DNA of 64,000 nucleotides from a virus: IMG/VR virus record IMGVR_UViG_3300009161_000003, positions 48,923 to 112,922 of that record, one strand, 5' to 3'. Below are positions 44,143 through 52,535 of the stretch, piece after piece. Under the pieces are notes generated by a model. The model did no database searches, had not been told where the DNA came from, and saw only the letters and a program-made list of their open reading frames with translations. Position 1 is the first letter of the stretch; every line of letters begins with the position of its first letter. Position numbers and translations under genes: made by a program.

Positions 44143-44808
44143 TTAGGCTCCGATGTAGTTTGTGCCAGATCCATCATAGTAGGTACGATCAACGATCTTA
44201 CCATATGTTGCTGTTGTGTCATCTGGAAGCATACGGAATGAAACTTCAAACATAGAAGCCTCTTCACGCTTTGCTGAAACTGTAACGGCCTCAATTGAAA
44301 GAGCACGGTATCCAACATAGACACGCTCTACTGAGTCAGACTTATCGCCATCACCAGTTCCTGGACCTACTGCAACAAGACCACGCTCAAGTGGTACTTC
44401 TCCAATGTCTCCTGCTGATAGTTGAAGGGTACGACCTGCTGATGTGTTCTTTGTTCCAGTTAATGCTGTATCTTTTCCTGCGGTTGCAAGAAGTAAATTT
44501 TCTAATGTTGCTTCGGCGAAAGCGGTAGCAAGAGTAACTTGCATTCCCTGCTTGTATAGTTTAGCAACGTCAAGAACCTGATCTACGGCTACCTCGCCGA
44601 AATCTGGTGTGAAGGTCAATTCAAGACCATTCATTGTGTATCCTACGTTGTCAAAATTTGGATTTGCTGACAAGGTGGACTTATAAGATTCTGAAGATAC
44701 AAATGCAGGAACTGCATGTGCGCCTGTTGGTGTAAGTTTGTAGTCTGCAACGAAAATTGCTGCTGCACCTACGATAATATTTGTGGATGTACCACGTGAA
44801 TATGCCAT
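44143..44808 (-). CDS. Major tail protein
   Basis: This 221-residue protein is beta-rich with a tail-tube character: GAAAIFVADYKLTPTG at the N-terminus, LELTFTPDFGEVAVDQ, and a C-terminal SIEAVTVSAKREEASMFEVSFRMLPD strand. It is flanked by its own extended -10 promoter and a strong terminator, as expected for a highly made virion protein, and lies between the tail terminator and the chaperones, the usual place of the tube protein. Confidence 0.8.
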   Translation of the reverse strand: MAYSRGTSTNIIVGAAAIFVADYKLTPTGAHAVPAFVSSESYKSTLSANPNFDNVGYTMNGLELTFTPDFGEVAVDQVLDVAKLYKQGMQVTLATAFAEATLENLLLATAGKDTALTGTKNTSAGRTLQLSAGDIGEVPLERGLVAVGPGTGDGDKSDSVERVYVGYRALSIEAVTVSAKREEASMFEVSFRMLPDDTTATYGKIVDRTYYDGSGTNYIGA

Positions 44809-44878
44809 ATTTAACTCCCTTTTTCAATTTTTTTTCTATATTAAGTTATCAAAGCATTACTAATGCCTTCTCTAAACT

Positions 44879-44887
44879 ATTATATCA
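44879..44887 (-). promoter_or_regulatory. Extended -10 promoter (TGA-TATAAT) for major tail protein
   Basis: TGA-TATAAT on the minus strand, about 70 bases upstream of the ATG at 44808, leaving a 60-base leader. Identical nine bases precede the head protein gene at 47984 and the short chaperone at 43308. Confidence 0.7.
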
Positions 44888-44893
44888 GCCTTT

Positions 44894-45481
44894 TTATGTA
44901 TAATATGGGGCTGGGTCATTTATAGTATGATAGTCATACTCAATAATAAATTTATTTAAAGTCAGTCCTCGCAGAGAAGAAAGTTCTGTTAAATCTCTAA
45001 CCTCTTCTAGTTGATAGACCTTGATATCATGAAAATATACATTTCTAATTAAGGGCACTGTTAAGTCTAAAAGAGGAGAGTCTCCATCTTGTTTTTTCAT
45101 TGTCCACCTATTTAGGTCTTCTGCTGCTGCATCTGATCTATCTAATAATTGAGATAAAATTGTGCTAACATCTAAAATTTTGCTGGGAGTTGAATATACA
45201 TAATATAATAACTGCTCACACCTAAGAGGATACAAACCACTTCTTCTATATCTAATAAGTCTGTCATATTGGACAATTACATCTGGCTGTGTATTTAATG
45301 CAATTCCTTCATCGTCATATTGTGTTGGTATGTCCACTCTGTTTTTACTTAAATCATCAATTGCTGCTGCATTAGATGGTATTGTTAAAACACTAAAGCC
45401 ATATTCATTTAATGCTGCTTGAATAAAAGCATTTATCCAGATTGGTGGAAAAGGTAGATTTACTACATCTTTGGTTGCCAT
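44894..45481 (-). CDS. Probable tail terminator / tail completion protein
   Basis: The 195-residue protein sits between the neck protein and the major tail protein, the slot of tail terminators (gpU-like). It begins with LPFPPIWINAFIQAALNEYGF, a helical start, then strands such as PDVIVQYDRLIRYRRSGLYPL and a helical LLDRSDAAAEDLNRW. A role at the head-proximal tail end is inferred from position. Confidence 0.6.
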   Translation of the reverse strand: MATKDVVNLPFPPIWINAFIQAALNEYGFSVLTIPSNAAAIDDLSKNRVDIPTQYDDEGIALNTQPDVIVQYDRLIRYRRSGLYPLRCEQLLYYVYSTPSKILDVSTILSQLLDRSDAAAEDLNRWTMKKQDGDSPLLDLTVPLIRNVYFHDIKVYQLEEVRDLTELSSLRGLTLNKFIIEYDYHTINDPAPYYT

Positions 45482-45482
45482 T

Positions 45483-46160
45483 TTACTCTACCCCCACATT
45501 AATGTTTGTAATCCAACGATAGCCAACTTCTCTACCCTTTGATTTTCCAATGTTTGATCCTGCTTGTAAGTTTTTTTTGTATACTTGTGGATTGCTTAAA
45601 TGATCATAAATTCCAGAAGCCCTTAAAAATGTTTGTTTAAAATAATAATTCATAAAGTTATCAAATGTTTTTTCATAAGAACCTTGAACCCAGTCTCCTC
45701 CAGGATTTGAAACATTAACTGGATTTTTTGTAAAAATTTGTTCTCCACCAACATTAAAAGAAAGTACGGAAGCATTTCTTGGTTTAATTACAACTGGTTG
45801 ACCATACTCCATAATTCTTGCCTTGTTATAGAACGGAACCAAAGATCCCTGTTTAATTGATGTTGATTGTTTAAAGTCAGACTTAATAGATAATCCAAGA
45901 TTGCTTACGGTATGTGTAACTTCAAAAAGTCTTTTAGATGCCATTCCAACCTTGCCCCATTCATAAACATGATGCATAGACATTGGATCCATTTTTGCAT
46001 TTGCATCAACAAACATCTTTAATGCTTCTACTGTGTCTCTTCCTAAGTTATTTAAAAATACCGTTTTTCCTTTTTGTGCCCCTTCAAAAAATCCAAAAGA
46101 ATAATCAACAATATTATTCATCTTTTTCATAAATTTTTTATCATCAAATTTAACTTGCAT
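45483..46160 (-). CDS. Probable head-tail connector (HK97 gp10-like)
   Basis: This 225-residue basic protein lies between the head-closure-like protein and the tail terminator. HK97 gp10-like neck proteins sit here. The N-terminal helix has KKMNNIVDYSFGFFEGAQKG, and later parts include a hydrophobic beta segment (VSNLGLSIKSDF). It shares one base with the previous gene. Function by position. Confidence 0.6.
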   Translation of the reverse strand: MQVKFDDKKFMKKMNNIVDYSFGFFEGAQKGKTVFLNNLGRDTVEALKMFVDANAKMDPMSMHHVYEWGKVGMASKRLFEVTHTVSNLGLSIKSDFKQSTSIKQGSLVPFYNKARIMEYGQPVVIKPRNASVLSFNVGGEQIFTKNPVNVSNPGGDWVQGSYEKTFDNFMNYYFKQTFLRASGIYDHLSNPQVYKKNLQAGSNIGKSKGREVGYRWITNINVGVE

Positions 46161-46606
46161 TAGTCAGCCCCACTTTGGTTTTCTGTTCTTCGTAAAACAA
46201 CTTTATAATAATCTATTGTACCAAAAGGGTTTACTACTGGATCATAAGTAGCAATTTCATAAATTGTACCCTTTCCAGAACGCTCTCCAGAAGTTTCTTG
46301 ATATATGAGTTCATCCATACTGTTTCTTATGTTTGTAATAATAATATTTGTAAGTGAATTATTATCTTTATTTGTTGACTTACGAATGTCATTTTTAATT
46401 CTTCCAATAAGCATGTTTTCATTTTTTGTAAAAACCTTTGCCTTAATATCTTCTGCTAATGCAGTTCCTCCTGAAGTAAAATTAACAATAACGCTTTTGT
46501 CAAAAATCCAATTCTTTAAACCAGATCCATACATATCACGTTGAATAGTTGGATAGTATATGTCTGCAATCATTGGATACAAAAAATCTGTTGCTTCGCA
46601 TGACAT
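46160..46606 (-). CDS. Probable head closure / adaptor protein
   Basis: The 148-residue protein is small and beta-rich, with YYPTIQRDMYGSGLKNWIFD near the N-terminus and a YYKVVLRRTENQSG end, in the slot of phage head-closure (gp9/gp16-like) proteins. It shares a base with both neighbours. No family is certain. Confidence 0.55.
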   Translation of the reverse strand: MSCEATDFLYPMIADIYYPTIQRDMYGSGLKNWIFDKSVIVNFTSGGTALAEDIKAKVFTKNENMLIGRIKNDIRKSTNKDNNSLTNIIITNIRNSMDELIYQETSGERSGKGTIYEIATYDPVVNPFGTIDYYKVVLRRTENQSGAD

Positions 46607-47760
46607 TACAATACTCCGATTTTAACTCTGGAATCCGATATATATTTTGAAAGAATTTTATCAACTAAAAGATTTCCAGTACCATCTAATATTGATTTAT
46701 GAAACTGAAGTTTAAATTGATCTGTATTATAAGTAGTAACATATCTCTTGTAGTAATCAAGTTTGCCACAACGAATGTCATCTATTAACATTAATGTTGC
46801 TTCTTTAATATCAAGTGGTACTACCTTATATCCCGTTTCTAAAACAAAAGTAAAGTCTGATTGGTTATCAAAAGAGTTACCGTAACCAATTGGTCCAAGC
46901 CAATCTGATTGAGCAGTTGGCAAAAACAATGGAGCCTGCTCTGATCTATTATACTCTTCTCCTGGTATATCTTTAATAATTGCAGTACCATTATCACTTA
47001 ACTTATAGGTAATTCCAAAAATTGCAGGAGTTGCTAAACTGCTGTCATACCAGAGGATATTATCTTGATACACTTTTAAAACTTTGTGACTTTTATAATT
47101 TATTGGAACATAGTCAGTTCCAAGTCCTACGTGCTCGGTTGTTTTCTTTTTATAATAAAATCCTTCTTGGAGAACTGCATCAATAATAGATCTGGCTAAA
47201 AATTCTTGTTTTTTATATTCTGCTATTTCTGTCGCTGTGCTGGCTAGAGAATTTGGATCTACATATGGTCTTTTAATCTCAAGTGCATCTTCTACTACAA
47301 TGTCTCCTGAAACTTTTGCAACTCTTCCAACTGGAGAAACTGCTGCTGCAACAACGTTCGTTGCTGTTTTTGCGTAAGATATAGTCGTAGATGTTTTTGC
47401 AGTAATTGTTTGTGTACCATTAAAAGTTTGACTAACTCCAGTTACAATAACTGAGTCTCCAACAACAAAAGGGTGGGCAGCCGATGTTGTTAATGTGGCA
47501 ACATTTGAAGTCAATGATCTGTTTGTTATAGAAGCAAAGTCAATTTCTTTAATAGATAAAGGATAAACTTTGTCGTACATATGCCATTCGTCAGTTTCAA
47601 AAGTATAATTTATTTTTTTGCCTGTGGTTGATGTAAGTCTTTTTTCTAAAAGAATTTCTTTTGTATCTTCTTCTTCAATAATTAGATCATATACTGCAGA
47701 TGCTGCTGGAACGTCATAGGAGATGCTTAATGGATATGGTGGAAGTCTCAGTACTTGCAT
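46606..47760 (-). CDS. Head-tail adaptor with inserted beta domain
   Basis: This 384-residue protein has a C-terminal helical segment (LDIKEATLMLIDDIRCGKLDYYKRYV) typical of phage gp6-like adaptor (connector) proteins, which attach to the portal. A beta domain of the kind often found in phage structural proteins is inserted at about residues 77-140 (AHPFVVGDSVIVTGV, then TTISYAKTATNV). It is longer than most adaptors because of this insertion. It overlaps the next gene by one base. Confidence 0.6.
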   Translation of the reverse strand: MQVLRLPPYPLSISYDVPAASAVYDLIIEEEDTKEILLEKRLTSTTGKKINYTFETDEWHMYDKVYPLSIKEIDFASITNRSLTSNVATLTTSAAHPFVVGDSVIVTGVSQTFNGTQTITAKTSTTISYAKTATNVVAAAVSPVGRVAKVSGDIVVEDALEIKRPYVDPNSLASTATEIAEYKKQEFLARSIIDAVLQEGFYYKKKTTEHVGLGTDYVPINYKSHKVLKVYQDNILWYDSSLATPAIFGITYKLSDNGTAIIKDIPGEEYNRSEQAPLFLPTAQSDWLGPIGYGNSFDNQSDFTFVLETGYKVVPLDIKEATLMLIDDIRCGKLDYYKRYVTTYNTDQFKLQFHKSILDGTGNLLVDKILSKYISDSRVKIGVL

Positions 47761-47984
47761 TATTTAATACCGTAGTGCTTTGCAAGTTCTAAAGCGCTAG
47801 CCTCTCTAACTGATTTATGTTGTAGGTATATATCAATAAATTCTGTTTTAACAATATTATAGCCTTGATCTATGTGTCCATATTTATCAAAATAAAGGTT
47901 TTTATCAGAGTAGATTACTGCCTGACTGTTTTGTTCTTTTACTTCAACAATCTTTTCTGGTGTTGTTTTTTTTACAGTTGACAT
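47760..47984 (-). CDS. Small head-associated protein (74 aa)
   Basis: A 74-residue basic protein with a Lys-rich N-terminus and a C-terminal ASALELAKHYGIK helix similar to the HeH/LEM-like tips of small phage head proteins. GGAG precedes the ATG, and an extended -10 promoter lies just after the capsid gene terminator. Its role is not known. Confidence 0.5.
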   Translation of the reverse strand: MSTVKKTTPEKIVEVKEQNSQAVIYSDKNLYFDKYGHIDQGYNIVKTEFIDIYLQHKSVREASALELAKHYGIK

Positions 47985-48002
47985 TTTACTCCCTTTGTTC
48001 TT

Positions 48003-48011
48003 ATTATATCA
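48003..48011 (-). promoter_or_regulatory. Extended -10 promoter (TGA-TATAAT) for connector genes
   Basis: TGA-TATAAT on the minus strand, 18 bases before the ATG at 47984 and right after the T-run of the capsid terminator. Confidence 0.65.
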
Positions 48012-48017
48012 GGTTTA

Positions 48018-48050
48018 ATTAAAAAGGGCAGAGAACGAATCCCCTGCCCT
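48018..48050 (-). terminator. Rho-independent terminator after major capsid protein
   Basis: Minus strand AGGGCAG-12 bases-CTGCCCT, a seven-base-pair GC-rich stem, followed by TTTTTAATT. It lies 17 bases after the capsid stop codon, a typical place for a terminator that also limits readthrough into connectors. Confidence 0.88.
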
Positions 48051-48067
48051 AAATAATTGCTTAATGA

Positions 48068-49189
48068 TTAGGAAGCAGCAATGTCCTTATAGGCAATTGC
48101 GTCTTCTTCTTCAATTTGAACACCAAAACGTACGAATACGGTGTATTCAATTGTATCTTTCTTTGGAACATATTGACGATTGACGGTAATATCCCGTTGG
48201 AATCCCCAAATACGGTTCTGTGGGAAAGTAAGATCGACATAATCTTCTGGATAGTAAGGAACTTCCATTACGTCAACGCCAAGTACACGAGTGGTACGGG
48301 CTCCTCCGAATGTCTGTCCTACACCATCAAGATAGTCTTGACGATTTGCTTGTGTGCTACCGTTACGGCTTGAGAAAGCCTCAGAGATAGCATCTGCAAG
48401 GGTACCGTTATTTTTAACGATACTTTGGAATACGTCTGTACCTGCATAGAACTTAAGATTGTTCTTAAGTGCACGATACTTACGTGGCATTGCATTGATA
48501 ATGCCTTGCATAACTGGAGTTGTCCAGTTATCTGATACAACTGCTGGGAGAACTGCATCGTGTGCTTGTCCCGCTCCAGTTCCTGTTACAATTTTTTTCT
48601 TAAAGCCTTCCATAATAGAAAGGAATGATCCTGTTGAACCATCTCCGTTAATAGCCAAATCTTCGATATCATTACCGAATGCGTTGGTCATCAAACGAAC
48701 AAGATGATCTTCAAGAGCAGCACCTTCAATATTATCTTCTAGACCTTCTGATGTAACTTCCCAATCAAGACGAATCTTTTTGGTTGTTAATTCTACTTTA
48801 GAAAAAGTAGCACCAGCGTTTGTATATGCACCACTGCCTTGAGCAGCAGCACGAATTACACGCTCACCAACGTTAACTTTTTCAAGTTCCATTGTATTTG
48901 CTCGCATTGTAACTCTACGTCCATCTTTTGCAAGAACAGTTGCATCCCAAACATAGTCAATAAATTGACGAGCCTGCTCAGGTCGTAGAATTCCACTACC
49001 TGCTGCACCCGAAGGATTTACAGCGTTTGGTCCAGTTGTGACTCCGGAAAGAGCAGTAGGAATATTTCCTAAAACTCCTGATGCTGGAGTTGATACTCCA
49101 CCAATTCCACCAGAGGCGAATCCACCTTCAGCGTTATAAGCGCCTACAACGGAGTTTCCTGGTTGGTTTTTAATAATTTCTTCTGACAT
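48068..49189 (-). CDS. Major capsid protein
   Basis: I place the start at ATG 49189, six bases after GGAGGTG; a TTG five codons earlier lacks a ribosome site. The 373-residue protein directly follows the prohead protease and is closed by a strong terminator. Residues 1-70 are Gly/Ser/Thr-rich and may be the scaffold-like segment; the rest has the HK97-type pattern, with RQFIDYVWDATVL, SKVELTTKKIRLDWEVT, DLAINGDGST and a final QIEEEDAIAYKDIAAS strand. It forms the head shell. The family call rests on layout, size and context. Confidence 0.85.
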   Translation of the reverse strand: MSEEIIKNQPGNSVVGAYNAEGGFASGGIGGVSTPASGVLGNIPTALSGVTTGPNAVNPSGAAGSGILRPEQARQFIDYVWDATVLAKDGRRVTMRANTMELEKVNVGERVIRAAAQGSGAYTNAGATFSKVELTTKKIRLDWEVTSEGLEDNIEGAALEDHLVRLMTNAFGNDIEDLAINGDGSTGSFLSIMEGFKKKIVTGTGAGQAHDAVLPAVVSDNWTTPVMQGIINAMPRKYRALKNNLKFYAGTDVFQSIVKNNGTLADAISEAFSSRNGSTQANRQDYLDGVGQTFGGARTTRVLGVDVMEVPYYPEDYVDLTFPQNRIWGFQRDITVNRQYVPKKDTIEYTVFVRFGVQIEEEDAIAYKDIAAS

Positions 49190-49212
49190 ATTGTTCACCT
49201 CCAAGTGAATTT

Positions 49213-50511
49213 CTACTTAAACAGGTCGGAGTCTGTGAGGAACCGTCCGCCCCATATTGACTTTTGAACCATTTCTGGTTCCTGAATAATCTCACCGAGA
49301 TCACCAGACTTGCGGAAAGCGGTGTCTTGCTCTACAGCATCGACTCTCTTTCCAAATACATCGTAAGTATCCTTAACTTCTTTAACCTCACCGGAAATGT
49401 TTTGGATTGACTTACTTAGATCAGCAATTTGAGTCTGTAGGTTGAGTACAGTCTCTTCGTTTAATGATTTAACCATTGCTGTTAGATCGCCAAAGGCATT
49501 AGCAAGAGTATTCTTGATTTCAGCAATTGCGTCAACTGTAGCGTCATCAGACTTAGCGATCTCTTCTGTTTTTTCAACAGTCTCGACAACTTCTTCTGAT
49601 TTAACAATCTCAGTTTCAACAACTGCTTCATTTGTTTCAACTGCAACAGTTTCTGCAACTTCAGCATCTACGCTTTTAGTTACAACTGTCTCAGTTGCCT
49701 CTGGTACGACCTCAACATTATCAACAACGTTTGTTGTCTCTTCTGTCATAGGACTTACCTCCTTTTGCATCTTAATTGCACTAATGCCTTTTGCACTATC
49801 AACTAAGAACTTTATCATTTTATCTTTGTCTGTATCAGACTTTTCAACAAAACCTATATTTTTCATTTGACTTCCGCTTGTAGGACTTAATTCAAAATCA
49901 TTTTCTGAAATCATAATTAATCCAGATTCTTTATCCCAAAAAACATTTTCTACGGCTAAGTCGGCGATGTCGCCTTTCATAATATTTACACCATTAACCT
50001 TTTCAATTGATACAACACTGGCAAATTGATTTGCTGGACTATCAACAAGAGATAGTTCAAATAAATCATAATCTTTAATAATTCTAATTGGGCGATCTAC
50101 TTTTTCATCATATCCATCGTCCCATTTATTCATAATTCCACCAATTGAAAATCCAGAAAGGGTACCGTCTAAAACCTTTTCCCAAGTGTTTTGTGCTCCT
50201 TTTGAAACATAAGCAGAAACAAAAACTCCTGAATAAAACTTCTTTGAGTCGGCATCGAAGTATTTATCTTCTTTAAATGAAACCATTTTACCAACTGCAG
50301 ATGGTTGATGCATTTCTCTTATGTTTCCTTTAAACGCAGCAAATGCTTTTATGCTTGCATCGCTTGTTACAATGTCATTTTGTTTGTCTAAATTATCAAG
50401 AGTTGCAAATCCCGAAACAATTCTGCGCTCTTGATCAATCTTTGAGATTGGCATAGACAATCTAAGATTGTTGCCATCCGATTTCCAATGCGCTTTATTA
50501 ATGATATCCAT
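49213..50511 (-). CDS. HK97-type prohead protease fused to scaffold-like region
   Basis: This 432-residue protein joins a prohead protease (about residues 20-170) to a long acidic coiled coil. The protease has the usual triad region: His68 in REMHQ, Ser119/Ser122 in GTLSGFSIGG, and Glu152 in FELSLVDSPAN, as in XkdF/U35-type enzymes that cleave scaffold and capsid precursors. Residues about 260-400 are Glu/Val/Thr-rich and heptad-like, suitable for an internal scaffold. TATAAT and AAGGA precede the ATG. It precedes the capsid gene with eight bases to the Shine-Dalgarno region. Confidence 0.82.
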   Translation of the reverse strand: MDIINKAHWKSDGNNLRLSMPISKIDQERRIVSGFATLDNLDKQNDIVTSDASIKAFAAFKGNIREMHQPSAVGKMVSFKEDKYFDADSKKFYSGVFVSAYVSKGAQNTWEKVLDGTLSGFSIGGIMNKWDDGYDEKVDRPIRIIKDYDLFELSLVDSPANQFASVVSIEKVNGVNIMKGDIADLAVENVFWDKESGLIMISENDFELSPTSGSQMKNIGFVEKSDTDKDKMIKFLVDSAKGISAIKMQKEVSPMTEETTNVVDNVEVVPEATETVVTKSVDAEVAETVAVETNEAVVETEIVKSEEVVETVEKTEEIAKSDDATVDAIAEIKNTLANAFGDLTAMVKSLNEETVLNLQTQIADLSKSIQNISGEVKEVKDTYDVFGKRVDAVEQDTAFRKSGDLGEIIQEPEMVQKSIWGGRFLTDSDLFK

Positions 50512-50520
50512 ATCCTTACT

Positions 50521-50529
50521 ATTATACCA
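50521..50529 (-). promoter_or_regulatory. Extended -10 candidate (TGG-TATAAT) for the protease
   Basis: TGG-TATAAT on the minus strand ends nine bases before the ATG at 50511, with AAGGA between. The leader would be about two to four bases, so the promoter would be leaderless or the site is a chance match. Confidence 0.4.
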
Positions 50530-50548
50530 ACTATTTTAATACTTTTTA

Positions 50549-52165
50549 TTACTGAGAGGATCTGCCTTCGCCTTGTGCATTTCTTCCAGCAATTGTGGAT
50601 GGGCTATCAGAGTTATTGTTTGCTCTTTGTGAATCTCTTTCTCTGTTTCCTGCTAAGTTTGCTCTAGCATCTGTTGCCTGTCTTGGAGTCATTTCAAATG
50701 GAGTGTCTCCATCTTTAATCATTGGTAATCCAAGTTTTTCTCTTGCTTCATTTGGCATCATTACTTGAGTTTTTACATACCGTTCAAGAATTTGAGACTG
50801 AGAAATTTCATCAGTAAGCGTAAGTTCGTTAAATTTAAGTTCAAGAATATCGGTCTTTTCACGAACAATTTTGTTAATTAGTTTTGATATTTCGTTCTGT
50901 GCTGGACGAGAAACTTGTTCTTTAAATGTACGATCTTGTGCAAGTGCATTAGCAATTGATCCAGAATCTCCCCCACCTAATTTAGACAATGGAACTTGAT
51001 GGGCCACTAGAATATCATTTCTATTTTGAAGTCTGTATTCTTTAAAAGATCCTTCTTGAACGCCATTTTCAATTGGCTTCATGTCAAACTCAACCTTACT
51101 ATTTTCAGTATCTCCTGGAAGCGGAATATACAAAGTTCTGTGAGACTGGCCCTTTAATCCAGTTTGTAAGAATCTAAACATTTTGTCTTCTGCATCTGGA
51201 CTTAACTTGGCACCTTTAAGTGTAATGATATATCTTGGAACTGCCTTGTTCTCAAAGTAATCAATATTGTAGTTTGATGCAAGTTGATCACCAATAAGTG
51301 AAGAAAGGGCTGAAATAATATCTGGAACTCCATAAAAAGTATTTAATGGAGAGTATTGTTTAAAATGAATAACCTCATTTGGTCTTGTGTCTGTTGTTAC
51401 TGGGTTTTGATTCTTTGCCCCAAAATTTCTAAAGTATGTAACTGCTGGCTGGATAATCTGAACATATCCGTCATTTAATCTGCGAACACGCATTGTTGTT
51501 GATGGAATGTGACCAATGTAACCAATTTCTCCTGTTACTTTACGACCAACTTCCATGTATCCGTTTCCAGTTGCCTGAACGTCTACATAAATTTTTTCCA
51601 TAATTTTTGTAAAACTATCATCATCATTAAGATTTTCTAACCAATCACGCATTTCAATCTTTGCTCTTTCAATTCTTTTGCGAGCACGGCCAAGAGAATT
51701 TTCGTCCTCAACGTTTTCAAGTTTTAGCATGGTACGTGAAGAAACAACAAAATCATAGCCAAGACCAACAACGTTTTCTACTTTAGCGTCAATTGCTGCG
51801 TGGTTTGCAAAAGATGTATCATAAAAATTTGCTAATTCATAAAGGTTGTAAGGAGGTGTAATTACATCAAAAAGTCCATAACCATTTCTAACTGCTGTTC
51901 CTGGATTTATGGCTTTTGATTTTGTATTGTCTGTTCCAGACTGAACCGCATTTGCGCTATCTAAATATGCGGTGTTTGGATCTATTGCTTTGCCAATAGT
52001 ACGAGCAACACGTCTTTTAAAGTTTTGATCAAGATTGTTTAAATTTTTAATAAAATCCCAGTTTTTATTAAAAGGATCGTTCTTTTTAAATTCATCATCT
52101 TTGTCTGCAAGATTGTCAATACTTGCACCAATGTAGTACTCTTCTTCATCAATCATCAGAACCAT
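50549..52165 (-). CDS. Portal protein
   Basis: The 538-residue portal ring protein starts at ATG 52165 or at an in-frame ATG three codons later; an AAGGAG lies closer to the latter. It has the typical portal layout: N-terminal helix, GYDFVVSS core, YMEVGRKVTG and GYVQIIQP strands, EVIHFKQYSPLNTFYGVPD, DQLASNYNIDYFENKAVPRYIITL stem region, and a C-terminal helical crown. DNA passes through the dodecamer during packaging and ejection. It overlaps the upstream gene by 17 bases. Confidence 0.88.
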   Translation of the reverse strand: MVLMIDEEEYYIGASIDNLADKDDEFKKNDPFNKNWDFIKNLNNLDQNFKRRVARTIGKAIDPNTAYLDSANAVQSGTDNTKSKAINPGTAVRNGYGLFDVITPPYNLYELANFYDTSFANHAAIDAKVENVVGLGYDFVVSSRTMLKLENVEDENSLGRARKRIERAKIEMRDWLENLNDDDSFTKIMEKIYVDVQATGNGYMEVGRKVTGEIGYIGHIPSTTMRVRRLNDGYVQIIQPAVTYFRNFGAKNQNPVTTDTRPNEVIHFKQYSPLNTFYGVPDIISALSSLIGDQLASNYNIDYFENKAVPRYIITLKGAKLSPDAEDKMFRFLQTGLKGQSHRTLYIPLPGDTENSKVEFDMKPIENGVQEGSFKEYRLQNRNDILVAHQVPLSKLGGGDSGSIANALAQDRTFKEQVSRPAQNEISKLINKIVREKTDILELKFNELTLTDEISQSQILERYVKTQVMMPNEAREKLGLPMIKDGDTPFEMTPRQATDARANLAGNRERDSQRANNNSDSPSTIAGRNAQGEGRSSQ

Positions 52166-52523
52166 GCTCCTTTATTGTTTGTTGTGCTGCATGAACTGCG
52201 CCCAAATCATTCATATTAGGAATGAGTCCTTCTTTCATTCTAGAAATTTGCTCAGAGTATTCCATCTCACTTACACGATTTACTCCAGGATGAAAAACTG
52301 GTTTTCCTTCTGGCTGACCCCAATATTCTGCTGCTTTGCGTAATTCCATAATCTTTTCAAGATCACCTTTACGTGCAGGAATGTTTAAAAGGTTTCCGTG
52401 ACCATCTCCAAAAACCTTGCCATTGGGTTTTTCCCAAAAATATAAACCCCAGTCATACTGTTTTTCAAGTACTTTAATCTTAGATTTACCAACTTCTCCT
52501 GGTTTTTTCTCTCTCATAACCAT
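52149..52523 (-). CDS. Hypothetical protein upstream of portal
   Basis: This 124-residue charged protein has two short aromatic blocks (YDWGLYFWEKPNG, GKVFGDGHGNLLNIP) and a C-terminal helix. I do not recognise a family. A TGG-TATACT ends seven bases before the ATG of codon 3 (52517), so a leaderless start there is possible; an ATG at 52523 is the alternative. It overlaps the portal start by 17 bases. Confidence 0.6.
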   Translation of the reverse strand: MVMREKKPGEVGKSKIKVLEKQYDWGLYFWEKPNGKVFGDGHGNLLNIPARKGDLEKIMELRKAAEYWGQPEGKPVFHPGVNRVSEMEYSEQISRMKEGLIPNMNDLGAVHAAQQTIKEHGSDD

Positions 52524-52524
52524 T

Positions 52525-52533
52525 AGTATACCA
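52525..52533 (-). promoter_or_regulatory. Possible leaderless promoter (TGG-TATACT) before the portal operon
   Basis: TGG-TATACT on the minus strand ends seven bases before an in-frame ATG at 52517 that has no Shine-Dalgarno. It would start transcription of the portal-protease-capsid block. Confidence 0.45.
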
Positions 52534-52535
52534 TA